Source: Tsukamurella sp. 8F
GTDB taxonomy: Bacteria; Actinomycetota; Actinomycetes; Mycobacteriales; Mycobacteriaceae
Length of the DNA: 64,000 bases
Direction: 5' to 3'
NCBI RefSeq assembly: GCF_029167375.1
Contig: NZ_JARFTP010000003.1
Coordinates: forward strand, 1-64,000
Numbering within the stretch: position 1 is the first letter of the stretch; every line of letters begins with the position of its first letter. A program made the translations under genes and the position numbers. The notes below the pieces were generated by a model. It saw nothing but the letters and a program-made list of their open reading frames with translations. It was not told where the DNA came from and did no database searches. Below are positions 40,539 to 49,664 of the stretch, piece by piece.

Positions 40539-43466
40539 ATGGCACAGCGCGCGGGAGCGGGGACCAAGAACTCGAACGGTGTTCGCCGCCTGGTGATCGT
40601 GGAATCCCCTGCCAAGGGCAAGAAGATCGCCTCGTACCTCGGGAACGACTACACCGTCCGCGCGTCGATGGGCCACATCCGCGACCTGCCTAGTGGTGCC
40701 GCCGAGGTCCCCGCCAAGTACAAGGGTGAGCCCTGGGCGCGCCTCGGGGTCGACGTCGATCACGGCTTCGAGCCGATCTACGTCACGTCCCCCAGCAAGA
40801 AGTCCACGGTCACCGAGCTGAAAGCCCTGCTCAAGGACGTCGACGAGCTCTATCTCGCGACGGACGGTGACCGCGAGGGGGAGGCCATCGCCTGGCATCT
40901 GCTGGAGGCGCTCAAGCCGAAGGTCCCCGTCAAGCGGATGGTTTTCCACGAGATCACGCCGCAGGCGATCCTGGCCGCGGCCGAGGACCCGCGTGAGCTC
41001 GACATGAACCTCGTCGACGCGCAGGAGACCCGCCGTATCCTCGACCGGCTGTACGGCTACGAGGTCAGCCCCGTGCTGTGGAAGAAGGTCATGCCGCGGC
41101 TGTCGGCGGGCCGCGTGCAGTCGGTGGCGACGCGCATCATCGTCGACCGTGAACGCGAGCGTATGGCGTTCCGCTCCGCTGCGTACTGGGACATCGCCGC
41201 GAGTATCGATGCGGGCGCCGACGCGACGCCCCGGCGCTTCTCCGCGCGTCTCGCCGCCGTCGACGGGGACAAGATCGCCACCGGTCGCGACTTCGACTCG
41301 CGCGGGCAGCTCAAGCGGGCGTCCGGTGTCGTCGTCCTCGACGCGCAGCGCGCGACCGCACTGGCCGACGGCCTGCGCGACCGGCCGATGACGGTGACCT
41401 CCGTCGAGGAGAAGCCCTATACCCGCCGCCCCTATGCGCCGTTCATGACGTCGACGTTGCAGCAGGAGGCCGGCCGTAAGCTCCGCTTCTCCACCGACCG
41501 CACCATGCAGATCGCTCAGCGGCTGTACGAGAACGGCTACATCACCTACATGCGTACCGACTCGACGACGCTGTCCGAGACGGCCATCAACGCGGCGCGT
41601 AACCAGGCTCGGCAACTCTACGGCTCCGATTTCGTGCACCCGAGCCCGCGCCAGTACACGCGGAAGGTGAAGAACGCGCAGGAGGCGCACGAGGCGATCC
41701 GGCCCGCCGGCGATACATTCCAGACACCGGGCCAGTTGGCGTCGGTGCTGAACAGCGACGAGTTCCGGCTCTACGAGATGATCTGGCAGCGCACCGTCGC
41801 CTCGCAGATGGCCGATGCCAAGGGCACCACCCTGAGCCTGCGTATCGAGGGCACGTCGAGCACGGGCGAGGTCGCGCAGTTCACGGCGTCCGGTCGGACC
41901 ATCACGTTCCCCGGCTTCCTGTCGGCCTACGTCGAGACCCTCGACGAGACCAGCCTGGGTCAGGCGGACGACGCCGAGTCGCGGCTGCCGCAGCTGCGCG
42001 AGGGGCAGACGGTGACCGCAGCGGAGCTCACGGCGGACGACCACACCACCAGCCCGCCCGCGCGGTTCACCGAGGCCTCGCTCGTGAAGACCATGGAGGA
42101 GTTGGGTATCGGGCGCCCGTCGACGTATGCGTCGATCATCAAGACCATTCAGGACCGCGGCTACGTCGTGAAGAAGGGCAACGCTCTGGTCCCGTCGTGG
42201 GTCGCGTTCGCGGCGACCGGTCTGCTCGAGGGCTATTTCGGGACGCTGGTCGACTACAACTTCACCGCCTCCATGGAGGACGATCTCGACCAGATCGCCT
42301 CGGGCGACGAAGGGCGCACGCAGTGGCTCTCGCGCTTCTACTTCGGCGGTGAGGATCCCGACGGCCGCGACGAGACCGCCGAGGCCGACCACGGCGTCGG
42401 GCTCAAGCAGATGGTCGGCGTGAACCTCGAGGGCATCGACGCCCGTGAGGTCAACTCGATCCCGCTGTACCGGGACGCGGAAGGCCGGACTGTGTTCGTC
42501 CGCGTAGGCCGGTTCGGCCCGTACCTGGAGCGGACCGTCGTCGGAGCCGACGGTGCCGAGGAGAGCCAGCGCGCCAACATCAAGGAGTCGATGACTCCCG
42601 ACGAGCTCACCGAGGAGGTCGCGGAGAAGCTCTTCGCGACGCCGCAGGACGGGCGGCCGCTGGGTGTGGACCCCGCGACCGGCCACGAGGTCGTCGTCAA
42701 GGACGGGCGCTTCGGGCCGTATGTGACCGAGATCCTGCCCACTCCCGATGAGGGCCCGGACGATGGCGAGGGCAAGCCCGCCAAGAAGAGCAAGAAGCCG
42801 GACGGGCCCAAGCCTCGGACCGGGTCGCTCTTCAAGAGCATGGACATCGAGACCGTCACGCTCGATGACGCGCTCAAGCTGCTGTCGTTACCCCGCGTGG
42901 TGGGACAGGACCCGGAGTCCGGCGACGAGATCACCGCGCAGAACGGCCGCTACGGGCCGTACCTGAAGAAGGGCTCGGACTCGCGGTCGCTGGCCGACGA
43001 GGAGCAGTTGTTCACCGTGACCCTCGACGAGGCGCTGAAGATCTACGCCGAGCCGAAGCGCCGCGGCCGCGGGGCCGCGGCCGCCCCGCCGCTGCGCGAG
43101 CTCGGGTCCGATCCGGCGTCCGGTAACCCGATGGTGATCAAGGACGGCCGATTCGGTCCGTACGTGACCGACGGTGAGACCAACGCCTCCCTGCGCAAGG
43201 GGGACGAGGTCGCGACTATCACCGATGAGCGTGCCGCGGAGCTGCTCGCGGACCGGCGCCTGCGCGCCCCGGCCAAGAAGAAGGCGGCGAAGAAGACCGC
43301 CAAGAAGGCGCCGGCCAAGAAGACGGCCGCGAAGAAGACCGCGGCGGCGAAGAAGACCACCGCCGCCAAGAAGACCACCGCTGCGAAGAAGACCACCGCG
43401 GCGGCGGCGAAGAAGGCGACCGGCGCGTCGGCGACCGCGACCGCGGAACTCGACCCGCCGTTCTGA
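40539..43466 (+). CDS. topA: DNA topoisomerase I
   Basis: A 975-residue type IA topoisomerase that relaxes negative supercoils. The Toprim domain starts RLVIVESPAKGKKIASYLG and has the acidic TDGDREGEAIAWHL; the catalytic tyrosine is Y337 in ITYMRTDST. As in other actinobacteria there are no zinc fingers; the C-terminus has several GxFGPYxxR-type repeats (RFGPYLE, RFGPYVT, RYGPYLK, RFGPYVT) and ends in a lysine-rich tail of AKKT repeats (about residues 910-965) that aids processivity. ATG 40539 follows GGGAAGGGG. The codon-repeat tail explains the low-complexity DNA at 43.27-43.43 kb. Confidence 0.96.
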   Translation: MAQRAGAGTKNSNGVRRLVIVESPAKGKKIASYLGNDYTVRASMGHIRDLPSGAAEVPAKYKGEPWARLGVDVDHGFEPIYVTSPSKKSTVTELKALLKDVDELYLATDGDREGEAIAWHLLEALKPKVPVKRMVFHEITPQAILAAAEDPRELDMNLVDAQETRRILDRLYGYEVSPVLWKKVMPRLSAGRVQSVATRIIVDRERERMAFRSAAYWDIAASIDAGADATPRRFSARLAAVDGDKIATGRDFDSRGQLKRASGVVVLDAQRATALADGLRDRPMTVTSVEEKPYTRRPYAPFMTSTLQQEAGRKLRFSTDRTMQIAQRLYENGYITYMRTDSTTLSETAINAARNQARQLYGSDFVHPSPRQYTRKVKNAQEAHEAIRPAGDTFQTPGQLASVLNSDEFRLYEMIWQRTVASQMADAKGTTLSLRIEGTSSTGEVAQFTASGRTITFPGFLSAYVETLDETSLGQADDAESRLPQLREGQTVTAAELTADDHTTSPPARFTEASLVKTMEELGIGRPSTYASIIKTIQDRGYVVKKGNALVPSWVAFAATGLLEGYFGTLVDYNFTASMEDDLDQIASGDEGRTQWLSRFYFGGEDPDGRDETAEADHGVGLKQMVGVNLEGIDAREVNSIPLYRDAEGRTVFVRVGRFGPYLERTVVGADGAEESQRANIKESMTPDELTEEVAEKLFATPQDGRPLGVDPATGHEVVVKDGRFGPYVTEILPTPDEGPDDGEGKPAKKSKKPDGPKPRTGSLFKSMDIETVTLDDALKLLSLPRVVGQDPESGDEITAQNGRYGPYLKKGSDSRSLADEEQLFTVTLDEALKIYAEPKRRGRGAAAAPPLRELGSDPASGNPMVIKDGRFGPYVTDGETNASLRKGDEVATITDERAAELLADRRLRAPAKKKAAKKTAKKAPAKKTAAKKTAAAKKTTAAKKTTAAKKTTAAAAKKATGASATATAELDPPF

Positions 43467-43486
43467 CCCCGAACGGCCGCTGAAAG

Positions 43487-45019
43487 CTACTCGGCGAATC
43501 GGGGGCGGGCGAGCTGTGTGAGCTCGCCCCGGCCCCGCAGTTCGACGCGTTCGCCGAGAACCCACAGGTCGCGCTCGGCCTGTGTAGATGCCGCGACGGC
43601 GCGGCCCGCGGCGAGCAGGCACGACGGCTCGTTCTTCGCGAGCTCGGTGATACGGGCTGCCTCGTTCACCGGGTCACCGATCACGGTGTACTCGAAGCGG
43701 GCCTTCGCTCCGATATGGCCTGCGACCACGGTGCCCGCCGACACCCCGATGCCGAAGCCGGTGCCGCCGAGCACGTCCCGCAGCTGCCCGCGCATGTCGC
43801 GCGCGGCCGCCAGGGCAGCGCCCGCAGAGTCGGGGTGGTGCAGCGGCGCGCCGAAGATCGCGAGTGCGGCGTCGCCCTGGAACTTGTTGACGAACCCCCC
43901 GTGCAGGTCGACGGTGTCGACGACCACCTTGAAGAAGTCGTTGAGCAGCTCGACCACGGCGGCGGGCTCCTCGCTGACGGCGATGCGGGTGGATCCCACC
44001 AGGTCCACGAACAGCACCGACACCTCGCGAATCTCCCCGCCCAGCTGCGTGCCGTGCTCTAGCGCCTGGCGCGCCACGTCCTGGCCGACGTAACGGCCGA
44101 ACATGTCGCGCATCCGCTGCCGCTCGGCTAGGTCGTGCACCATGTCGTTGAACCCGGCCTGCAGCAACCCCAGCTCGGACGAGTCGTAGATCTTCACTGA
44201 TGCCCCGAAGTCGCCGTCGCGCACGCGACGCTGCGCCCGGAAGAGCTCCTTGATCGGATCGCCGATCGCGGACGACACCCGGATCGTGCCGAGTGCGCCC
44301 GCCGCGAGCGCCACCAGGCACAGCAGCAGGACCGGATTGACCACAGCCGTATCGGTCGTGTCGATGATCCCGAAATGCTCGATCAAGACCACCATGATGA
44401 TCCCGATGATCGGCATCGCCGTACCGAGTACCCAGCTCAGCATGATGCGGGTGGTGACGGAGAGTCCCTTCGTCCCCTGTGGCTCCTGCGCGAGCGCGGC
44501 GACCGTGATGGGCCGCAGTACCCGCTCGGTCTGCATGTACGACAGGGCGCAGGTCGTGCCGGCGCCGAGCAGCACCGTCAGCGCGATCACCACCGAGACG
44601 CGCCGTGAGTGGTCGAAGTTGACGAACACGAAGATGCAACCGCCGACGAACCACAGGGCCGCCTGCAGCAACGCCATACGCAGCGGCAGTGAGAGCGCGC
44701 GCTTCGATATCCGGGGGTCGTGGGGTGCGCTCCGCCGGTGCCACCGCAGCACCGGCATCGTCATATACAGGCCGACCGCGGTCCCGATCACGCTCGCCAG
44801 CGTGAGATAGCCGACGAAGAGCACCAGGTTGACGCCACCGATCGACTGCAGCTGCACCGAGTCGTCCACGGGCAGAGCGAACCGCAGGAAGCCGAACACG
44901 AAGACCGCGCCCACGATGTTCGACCGCAGGATGTCCAGCGCGAAGATGGGCCAGGGTGTCTTGGCGAGCCAGCGCGCCAGCCGCAGGGCGCGGCTGATTC
45001 GACTGGGCGCTGTGGACAC
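43487..45019 (-). CDS. Membrane adenylate cyclase, class III, HAMP domain (Rv3645-like)
   Basis: A 510-residue protein with six membrane helices (residues about 25-265), a HAMP linker (ISxAIGDPIKELFRAQRRVRDGDFG) and a C-terminal class III cyclase domain (VSVLFVDLVGSTRIA, NKFQGDAALAIFGAP, VSAGTVVAGHIGAKARFEYTVIGDPVNEAARI). The two metal-binding aspartates are in FVDLVG and FQGDAAL. Rv3645 is a major cAMP source in M. tuberculosis and responds to fatty acids. It would supply ligand to Crp encoded at 1.8-2.4 kb. Start GTG 45019, preceded closely by TAAGTT, so probably leaderless. Convergent with topA, 20 bp apart. Confidence 0.92.
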   Translation of the reverse strand: MSTAPSRISRALRLARWLAKTPWPIFALDILRSNIVGAVFVFGFLRFALPVDDSVQLQSIGGVNLVLFVGYLTLASVIGTAVGLYMTMPVLRWHRRSAPHDPRISKRALSLPLRMALLQAALWFVGGCIFVFVNFDHSRRVSVVIALTVLLGAGTTCALSYMQTERVLRPITVAALAQEPQGTKGLSVTTRIMLSWVLGTAMPIIGIIMVVLIEHFGIIDTTDTAVVNPVLLLCLVALAAGALGTIRVSSAIGDPIKELFRAQRRVRDGDFGASVKIYDSSELGLLQAGFNDMVHDLAERQRMRDMFGRYVGQDVARQALEHGTQLGGEIREVSVLFVDLVGSTRIAVSEEPAAVVELLNDFFKVVVDTVDLHGGFVNKFQGDAALAIFGAPLHHPDSAGAALAAARDMRGQLRDVLGGTGFGIGVSAGTVVAGHIGAKARFEYTVIGDPVNEAARITELAKNEPSCLLAAGRAVAASTQAERDLWVLGERVELRGRGELTQLARPRFAE

Positions 45020-45059
45020 CCACCCAACTTAGCGTGAGCTTCCGTGGCCGAGACACGGC

Positions 45060-45065
45060 TAGGCT
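45060..45065 (+). promoter_or_regulatory. -10 element of leaderless delta-prime gene
   Basis: TAGGCT, exactly 8 nt before the GTG start at 45074; the same sequence and spacing as at 20168. Confidence 0.45.
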
Positions 45066-45073
45066 GGTGTGCC

Positions 45074-46294
45074 GTGAGTGGTGTGTTCGACCGGTTGGTC
45101 GGCCAGGATTCCGTGGTCGCGACGATGACCGCCGCGGCGCAGGCCGCGCGGGAGGTCGCGCTGTCCTCGGGCACGGTCGCGGATCTCGCCGGTTCCGCGA
45201 TGACGCACGCCTGGCTCTTCACGGGTCCGCCCGGGTCGGGTCGCTCGGTGGCCGCCCGCGCGCTGGCCGCCGCTCTCCAGTGCGATGACCTCGATCAGCC
45301 CGGGTGCGGCCGCTGCCGCGCATGCACGACGGTGCTGGCCGGTACCCACGCCGACGTGCGCGCGATCGCGCCCGACGGGCTGTCGATCGCCGTCAAGCAG
45401 ATGCGCGAGGTGGTGGCGGACGCGTCGCGGAGGCCGTCCGTGGGGCGCTGGCAGGTGGTACTCATCGAGGACGCCGACCGCCTCACCGAGCAGGCCGGGA
45501 ACGCGTTGCTCAAGATGGTGGAGGAGCCGCCGGACCAGACCATCATCCTGCTGTGCGCACCCAGCGTGGATCCAGAGGACATCTCCGTGACCCTGCGGTC
45601 CCGGTGCCGGCATGTGCCGCTCGTCACGCCGTCGGCGACCGCGATCGCTGCGGTCCTCGAGCGGGACGGCATCGACGGCGAGCGTGCCGCGTGGGCGGCC
45701 GGGGTGAGCGGGGGCCACGTCGGGCGCGCGAAGCGCCTGGCAACCGACCCCGACGCGCAGGCGCAGCGCAAACAGGCGCTCGCGCTGGCGCGTGCCGCCA
45801 CGTCCGACGCGGTGTACGGCGCCGTCGAGAAGCTCTACAAGGACGCGGCGACCGCGGCGAACGATGCGAACGCCGAGATCAACGAGCGCGAGACCGAGGA
45901 GCTGAAGACCGCGCTCGGAGCCGGCGGCACGGGTCGCGGCACCGCCGGTGTCATGCGGGGCAGCGCGGGCCAGATCAAGGACCTCGAGAAGCGGCAGAAG
46001 GCGCGGGGTACGCGTGCGGTCCGCGACACGCTCGATCGTGCGCTCATGGACCTCGCCTCCCTGTTCCGCGATGCCCTGGTGCAGGGCACGGGAGCTTCCG
46101 TGACGCTGATGCATCCCGACGAGGCCGACCAGACCCGCCGCCTCGCCGGGTTCGCCTCACCCGAGCGCCTGCTGCAGTGTGTCGAAGCGATCCTCGCGTG
46201 CCGGGAGGCCATCGATCAGAACGTCAAGCCCGTCGTCGCCCTCGACGCCATGGCTGCCGGGGTCTCCTCCGCCCTGCGCAGGTCGGGGCGCTGA
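45074..46294 (+). CDS. holB: DNA polymerase III delta-prime subunit
   Basis: A 406-residue AAA+ clamp-loader subunit (Rv3644c). The Walker-A-like loop is GPPGSGRS, with arginine in place of lysine, as expected for the non-hydrolysing delta-prime. The zinc module is CGRCRACTTV, and VLIEDADRLTEQAGNALLKMVEEPP is the Walker B region. It helps load the beta sliding clamp. GTG 45074 is taken as start because a -10 lies 8 nt upstream and the sequence VFDRLVGQ follows. Divergent from the cyclase gene. Confidence 0.93.
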   Translation: MSGVFDRLVGQDSVVATMTAAAQAAREVALSSGTVADLAGSAMTHAWLFTGPPGSGRSVAARALAAALQCDDLDQPGCGRCRACTTVLAGTHADVRAIAPDGLSIAVKQMREVVADASRRPSVGRWQVVLIEDADRLTEQAGNALLKMVEEPPDQTIILLCAPSVDPEDISVTLRSRCRHVPLVTPSATAIAAVLERDGIDGERAAWAAGVSGGHVGRAKRLATDPDAQAQRKQALALARAATSDAVYGAVEKLYKDAATAANDANAEINERETEELKTALGAGGTGRGTAGVMRGSAGQIKDLEKRQKARGTRAVRDTLDRALMDLASLFRDALVQGTGASVTLMHPDEADQTRRLAGFASPERLLQCVEAILACREAIDQNVKPVVALDAMAAGVSSALRRSGR

Positions 46295-46320
46295 CGCCCG
46301 AAGGTGCCTGTCCAGCCGGT

Positions 46321-46349
46321 TTGGTCGGCGAGGTGTCGGTCAGTAGACT
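46321..46349 (+). promoter_or_regulatory. Promoter of tRNA-Thr
   Basis: TTGGTC (46321-46326), 17-nt spacer, TAGACT (46344-46349), with the tRNA beginning 38 nt later. Confidence 0.6.
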
Positions 46350-46387
46350 GTGCACTCGGCCCGCTACGGCATTGTCGCGCGGGCTAC

Positions 46388-46460
46388 GCCGCCTTAGCTC
46401 AGTCGGTAGAGCAGCTCACTCGTAATGAGCAGGTCGCGGGTTCGATTCCCGTGGGCGGCT
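46388..46460 (+). tRNA. tRNA-Thr (anticodon CGU)
   Basis: A 73-nt cloverleaf. Acceptor GCCGCCT pairs with GGGCGGC; D arm GCTCAGTCGGTAGAGC; anticodon stem GCTCA/TGAGC with loop CTCGTAA, anticodon CGT, reading ACG threonine codons; T arm GCGGGTTCGATTCCCGT. CCA is not encoded. The position next to delta-prime matches M. tuberculosis. Confidence 0.96.
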
Positions 46461-46466
46461 CCGCGA

Positions 46467-46501
46467 AAACCCCAGCAATCCCTCGGGACCTGCTGGGGTT
46501 T
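46467..46501. terminator. Terminator after tRNA-Thr
   Basis: AACCCCAGCA pairs with TGCTGGGGTT around a 13-nt loop, flanked by A and T runs, so it can also serve the convergent oxidoreductase gene. Confidence 0.75.
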
Positions 46502-46527
46502 CGTGGTTCCGGCCGCGCATCGATGGT

Positions 46528-47502
46528 TCAGCTGTTGACGTCGACGACCGTGCGTCCGCGGACGCGCCCGGCAAGGATCTCGGGTGCGAGGGTGATCGTG
46601 TCGGCGAGGCTGATCGTCTCGGTCATCGAGTCGAGGAGGCCGAGGTCGAGTTCCGACCCCAGAGCGTCCCACGCCCGCTGCCGGACCTCATGCGGTGCGT
46701 CGACGGAGTTCGCGCCGGTCAGCGTGACGTCGCGCAGGATGAACGGCATCACCGTCGTCGGCAGATCCGGCCCCTGCGCGAGGCCGCAGGCCACGACGGT
46801 GCCGCCGTAGTTCGTCTGCGCAAGGATGTTCGCGAGGGTCGCACTGCCGACGGAGTCGTACGCTCCCGCCCAGCGTTGCGACTGCAGCGGCCGCCCGGCC
46901 TCGGCGAGCTCGGCACGGTCGATGAGGTCTGCGGCGCCGAGGCCGCGCAGGTAGTCGCCCTGCTCGTCGATGCGCCCTGTCGAGGCGACCACGCGGTATC
47001 CACGCCGCGCGAGCAGAGAGATCGCGACCGACCCGACGCCGCCCGCAGCGCCCGTCACGAGGATGTCGCCGGAGTCCGGCGTGAGACCCGCGTCGGAGAG
47101 CTTGAGCACCCCGATCATGGCGGTGAACCCGGCCGTGCCGATCGCCGCAGCACGGTCGGGGGAGATCGAGTCGGGGAGTCGCACCAGCGAATCCGCAGCC
47201 AGATGGGCGCGGGTGGCGAAGCCCCCGTGCTTGAATTCGCCGAGGCCGTCGCCGTTCGCCACAACCACGTCACCGGGCTTCCACGCCTCCGAAGAGGAGG
47301 ACGTGACCCGACCTACGACGTCGATGCCGGGAATGAGCGGGAAGGTTCGTGCCACGCCTGAGCCAGCGATGGCGAGGCCGTCCTTGAAGTTGAAACTGGA
47401 GTAGAGTACGTCGACCTGCACATCCCCCTGGAGCATCGAGGCCTCGTCGGCATCGATTACCTGCGCCGCAGCGCCTTTCGATTCCACCACTACTGCTCGC
47501 AT
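46528..47502 (-). CDS. Medium-chain quinone/acrylyl-CoA reductase family (AcuI/YhdH)
   Basis: A 324-residue zinc-independent MDR oxidoreductase. NADPH binding is at VTGAAGGVGSVAISLLARRGYRVVASTGR; the substrate part has YSSFNFKDGLAIAG and PGIDVVGRV, the AcuI/YhdH signature. Such enzymes reduce acrylyl-CoA or related enones. No zinc-ligand cysteines. Monocistronic. Confidence 0.88.
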   Translation of the reverse strand: MRAVVVESKGAAAQVIDADEASMLQGDVQVDVLYSSFNFKDGLAIAGSGVARTFPLIPGIDVVGRVTSSSSEAWKPGDVVVANGDGLGEFKHGGFATRAHLAADSLVRLPDSISPDRAAAIGTAGFTAMIGVLKLSDAGLTPDSGDILVTGAAGGVGSVAISLLARRGYRVVASTGRIDEQGDYLRGLGAADLIDRAELAEAGRPLQSQRWAGAYDSVGSATLANILAQTNYGGTVVACGLAQGPDLPTTVMPFILRDVTLTGANSVDAPHEVRQRAWDALGSELDLGLLDSMTETISLADTITLAPEILAGRVRGRTVVDVNS

Positions 47503-47536
47503 GCCCCCACCCTAGGACCGGGGCGTGGCAGCGGTG

Positions 47537-47842
47537 TCAGCGACGGGTGAGTTCGATGCGGTGCGAGCGATCCCAGGGGATGTCCGGGTTCAGCGAGCCG
47601 AAGCTGTACAGCACGCGCGTCTCCTGCGAGCCGTCGGCGGCGAGCTGACCGACCGGCTCGAACCGGAGGCCCATCAGGCGGCCCGACGCCAGCAGCGTGC
47701 CGTTCTTGTCGAAGATCTGAGCGGCTCGGTCGGTGACCCCGTCGTAGTCCTCGCTGAACGCGTTGTACAGCTCGCGACCCGTGAAGGTCTCTACGGTCGC
47801 CTCGGTATCGGGGCCCATGTCGATATCGAAGTAGGTGCTCAT
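47537..47842 (-). CDS. Conserved hypothetical protein
   Basis: A 101-residue acidic protein starting at ATG 47842 (STYFDIDMGPDTEATVETFTG). It contains AQIFDKNGTLLASGRLMGLRFEPVGQL and ends in DRSHRIELTRR. No known motif, signal or membrane helix. It may be co-transcribed with the downstream reductase gene, 34 bp away. Confidence 0.6.
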   Translation of the reverse strand: MSTYFDIDMGPDTEATVETFTGRELYNAFSEDYDGVTDRAAQIFDKNGTLLASGRLMGLRFEPVGQLAADGSQETRVLYSFGSLNPDIPWDRSHRIELTRR

Positions 47843-48033
47843 AACTCCATCGTGCACCCGGTTACCAGCGGGTAGCCAGGGCCGGGCGCAAACCTGGAAT
47901 AGACGGCGGCAAACTGTCCCGGGCACTGTCGGCTACCGGCCGGTGAAGGAGTGATGAACAGCACATCAACGCGGTTGGCATACTGTCTCGCGTGTCAGGG
48001 TCGATTCGGACGAAGCGGTAGGTATTTGAGGCG

Positions 48034-49539
48034 ATGGCTGAGAACTCACAGGGTACGGGCGATTCCCGCGCGTCGTATGACACGCACCGGGACGCATGGG
48101 TGGCGCGCGAGGAGCTCGCGGAGCGGCTGATCCCCCTGATCGGTCGCCTGTACCGCGACTACGGCGTCGTCACGTCGATCCACGGGCACCGGATCATCAA
48201 CCTGTCCGCCACCGCTGTCATATCGGTGCACGAGCGAGCACAGGAGCTCGGTCACGAGGCCCTGACCCTGGAGCAGACCGAGAAGGTGCTGCGGGGTCTT
48301 CTCGCCATCGCGCCGGCACCGGCCTCGATCGACGTGGCCCGGCTGGCGATGCTGCTGCGTGAGCGCGGCGACGCCGCTGGTGACGACGCCGCTGTCGAGC
48401 GCTTCCTGCGCGAGGAGATCGCGAAGCGGAACCTGCCTGAGGCTGGTGCTGAGGACGGCGCCGACGTGGTGCTCTACGGTTTCGGCCGGATCGGGCGCCT
48501 GCTCGCGCGCATCCTGATCAGCCACGGCGGCAACGGACACGGCCTGCGGCTGAGGGCCGTCGTCGTCCGCCGGGGTGCGAAGAACGACCTGGAGAAGCGA
48601 GCGAGCCTGCTGGCTCGGGACTCTGTTCACGGTCCCTTCCCGGGCTCGGTGACGCTCGACGAGGAGAACGACGTCATCGTCGCCAATGGCACGCGGATCC
48701 AGGTCATCTACTCCGACGATCCGGCATCGATCGATTACACCGCGTACGGAATCTCCGACGCCCTCGTCGTCGACAACACGGGTCGTTGGCGCGACGAGGA
48801 GGGGCTCGCACAGCACCTGCGGAGCAAGGGCGTCGCGCGAGTACTGCTGACTGCGCCGGGCAAGGCGCCGCTGAAGAACATCGTGCACGGCATCAACGAC
48901 AGCACGATCACCGACGCGGACAGGATCGTGTCGGCGGCTTCCTGCACCACGAATGCCATCACACCGGTTCTCAAGGCGCTGAACGAGGCGTACGGCATCC
49001 AGCGAGGCCACGTCGAGACGGTGCACTCGTTCACCAACGATCAGAACCTCATCGACAACCTCCACAAGGGTGACCGCCGGGGCCGCTCGGCGGTGCTCAA
49101 CATGGTGATCACCGAGACCGGTGCCGCCAAGGCCGTCGCGAAGGCGCTGCCGGAGCTCGAGGGCAAGCTCAGCGGCTCCAGTATCCGCGTGCCCACCCCG
49201 GACGTGTCTCTGGCGATCCTCAACATCACGCTGGACCGGGAGACGACGAAGGACGAGGTCAACGACTATCTTCGTCGCGTCTCGCTGCACTCCAAGCTGC
49301 GCCAGCAGATCGACTACGTCGAGTCCCCGGAGGTCGTGTCCACCGACTTCGTCGGATCGCATCGCGCGGGCATCGTCGACGGCTTGGCGACCATCGTCGA
49401 CGGCGTCAACCTGGTGCTCTACGTCTGGTACGACAACGAGTACGGCTACTCATGCCAGGTCGTCCGCGTCCTCGAGCGTATGTCGGGCATCCACCCCGTA
49501 GTCGTCCCCGCTCGCGCGGACATCTCGCTGGCGCAGTAG
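48034..49539 (+). CDS. Glyceraldehyde-3-phosphate dehydrogenase, long form
   Basis: A 501-residue GAPDH. Residues 1-155 are an extra helical N-terminal region absent from ordinary GAPDH (about 335 residues). Then DVVLYGFGRIGRLLARIL starts the NAD(P)-binding domain and ASCTTNAITPVLK holds the catalytic cysteine C304. This matches the GapB/GapX-type long enzyme of Corynebacterium, which serves gluconeogenesis. In the nucleotide fold the residues after GFGRIGR (ILISHGGNGHGLRLRAVVVRRG) lack the aspartate typical of NAD specificity, consistent with NADP use (inference). ATG 48034. Confidence 0.88.
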   Translation: MAENSQGTGDSRASYDTHRDAWVAREELAERLIPLIGRLYRDYGVVTSIHGHRIINLSATAVISVHERAQELGHEALTLEQTEKVLRGLLAIAPAPASIDVARLAMLLRERGDAAGDDAAVERFLREEIAKRNLPEAGAEDGADVVLYGFGRIGRLLARILISHGGNGHGLRLRAVVVRRGAKNDLEKRASLLARDSVHGPFPGSVTLDEENDVIVANGTRIQVIYSDDPASIDYTAYGISDALVVDNTGRWRDEEGLAQHLRSKGVARVLLTAPGKAPLKNIVHGINDSTITDADRIVSAASCTTNAITPVLKALNEAYGIQRGHVETVHSFTNDQNLIDNLHKGDRRGRSAVLNMVITETGAAKAVAKALPELEGKLSGSSIRVPTPDVSLAILNITLDRETTKDEVNDYLRRVSLHSKLRQQIDYVESPEVVSTDFVGSHRAGIVDGLATIVDGVNLVLYVWYDNEYGYSCQVVRVLERMSGIHPVVVPARADISLAQ

Positions 49540-49544
49540 GTCTC

Positions 49545-49664
49545 GTGGTCCGGCCGGCCCGCCCGGAGGATGCGCTCGCCGTGGCGCGCGTGCACGTCCG
49601 GGCGTGGCAGGACGGTTACGCGGGTCTCGAGATCGAGTACCGGGTCGACCTCACCGGCCCCTGA
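49545..49664 (+). pseudogene. GNAT acetyltransferase N-terminal remnant
   Basis: Directly after the GAPDH stop a frame reads VRPARPEDALAVARVHVRAWQDGYAGLEIEYRVDLTGP and ends at 49664. The opening is a textbook GNAT N-terminus, but the acetyl-CoA-binding core is missing, and the last residues already overlap the end of the convergent LLM gene. A 3'-deleted gene. Confidence 0.65.

Noticed and set aside
40065-42686. An 873-codon open frame antisense to topA
   Set aside because: It mirrors topA codons in a GC-rich genome, has a repetitive valine/arginine/aspartate composition, no ribosome binding site, and matches no family.
43270-43430. Tandem DNA repeat
   Set aside because: It is the codon repeat of the lysine/alanine-rich topA tail, normal for actinobacterial topoisomerase I.
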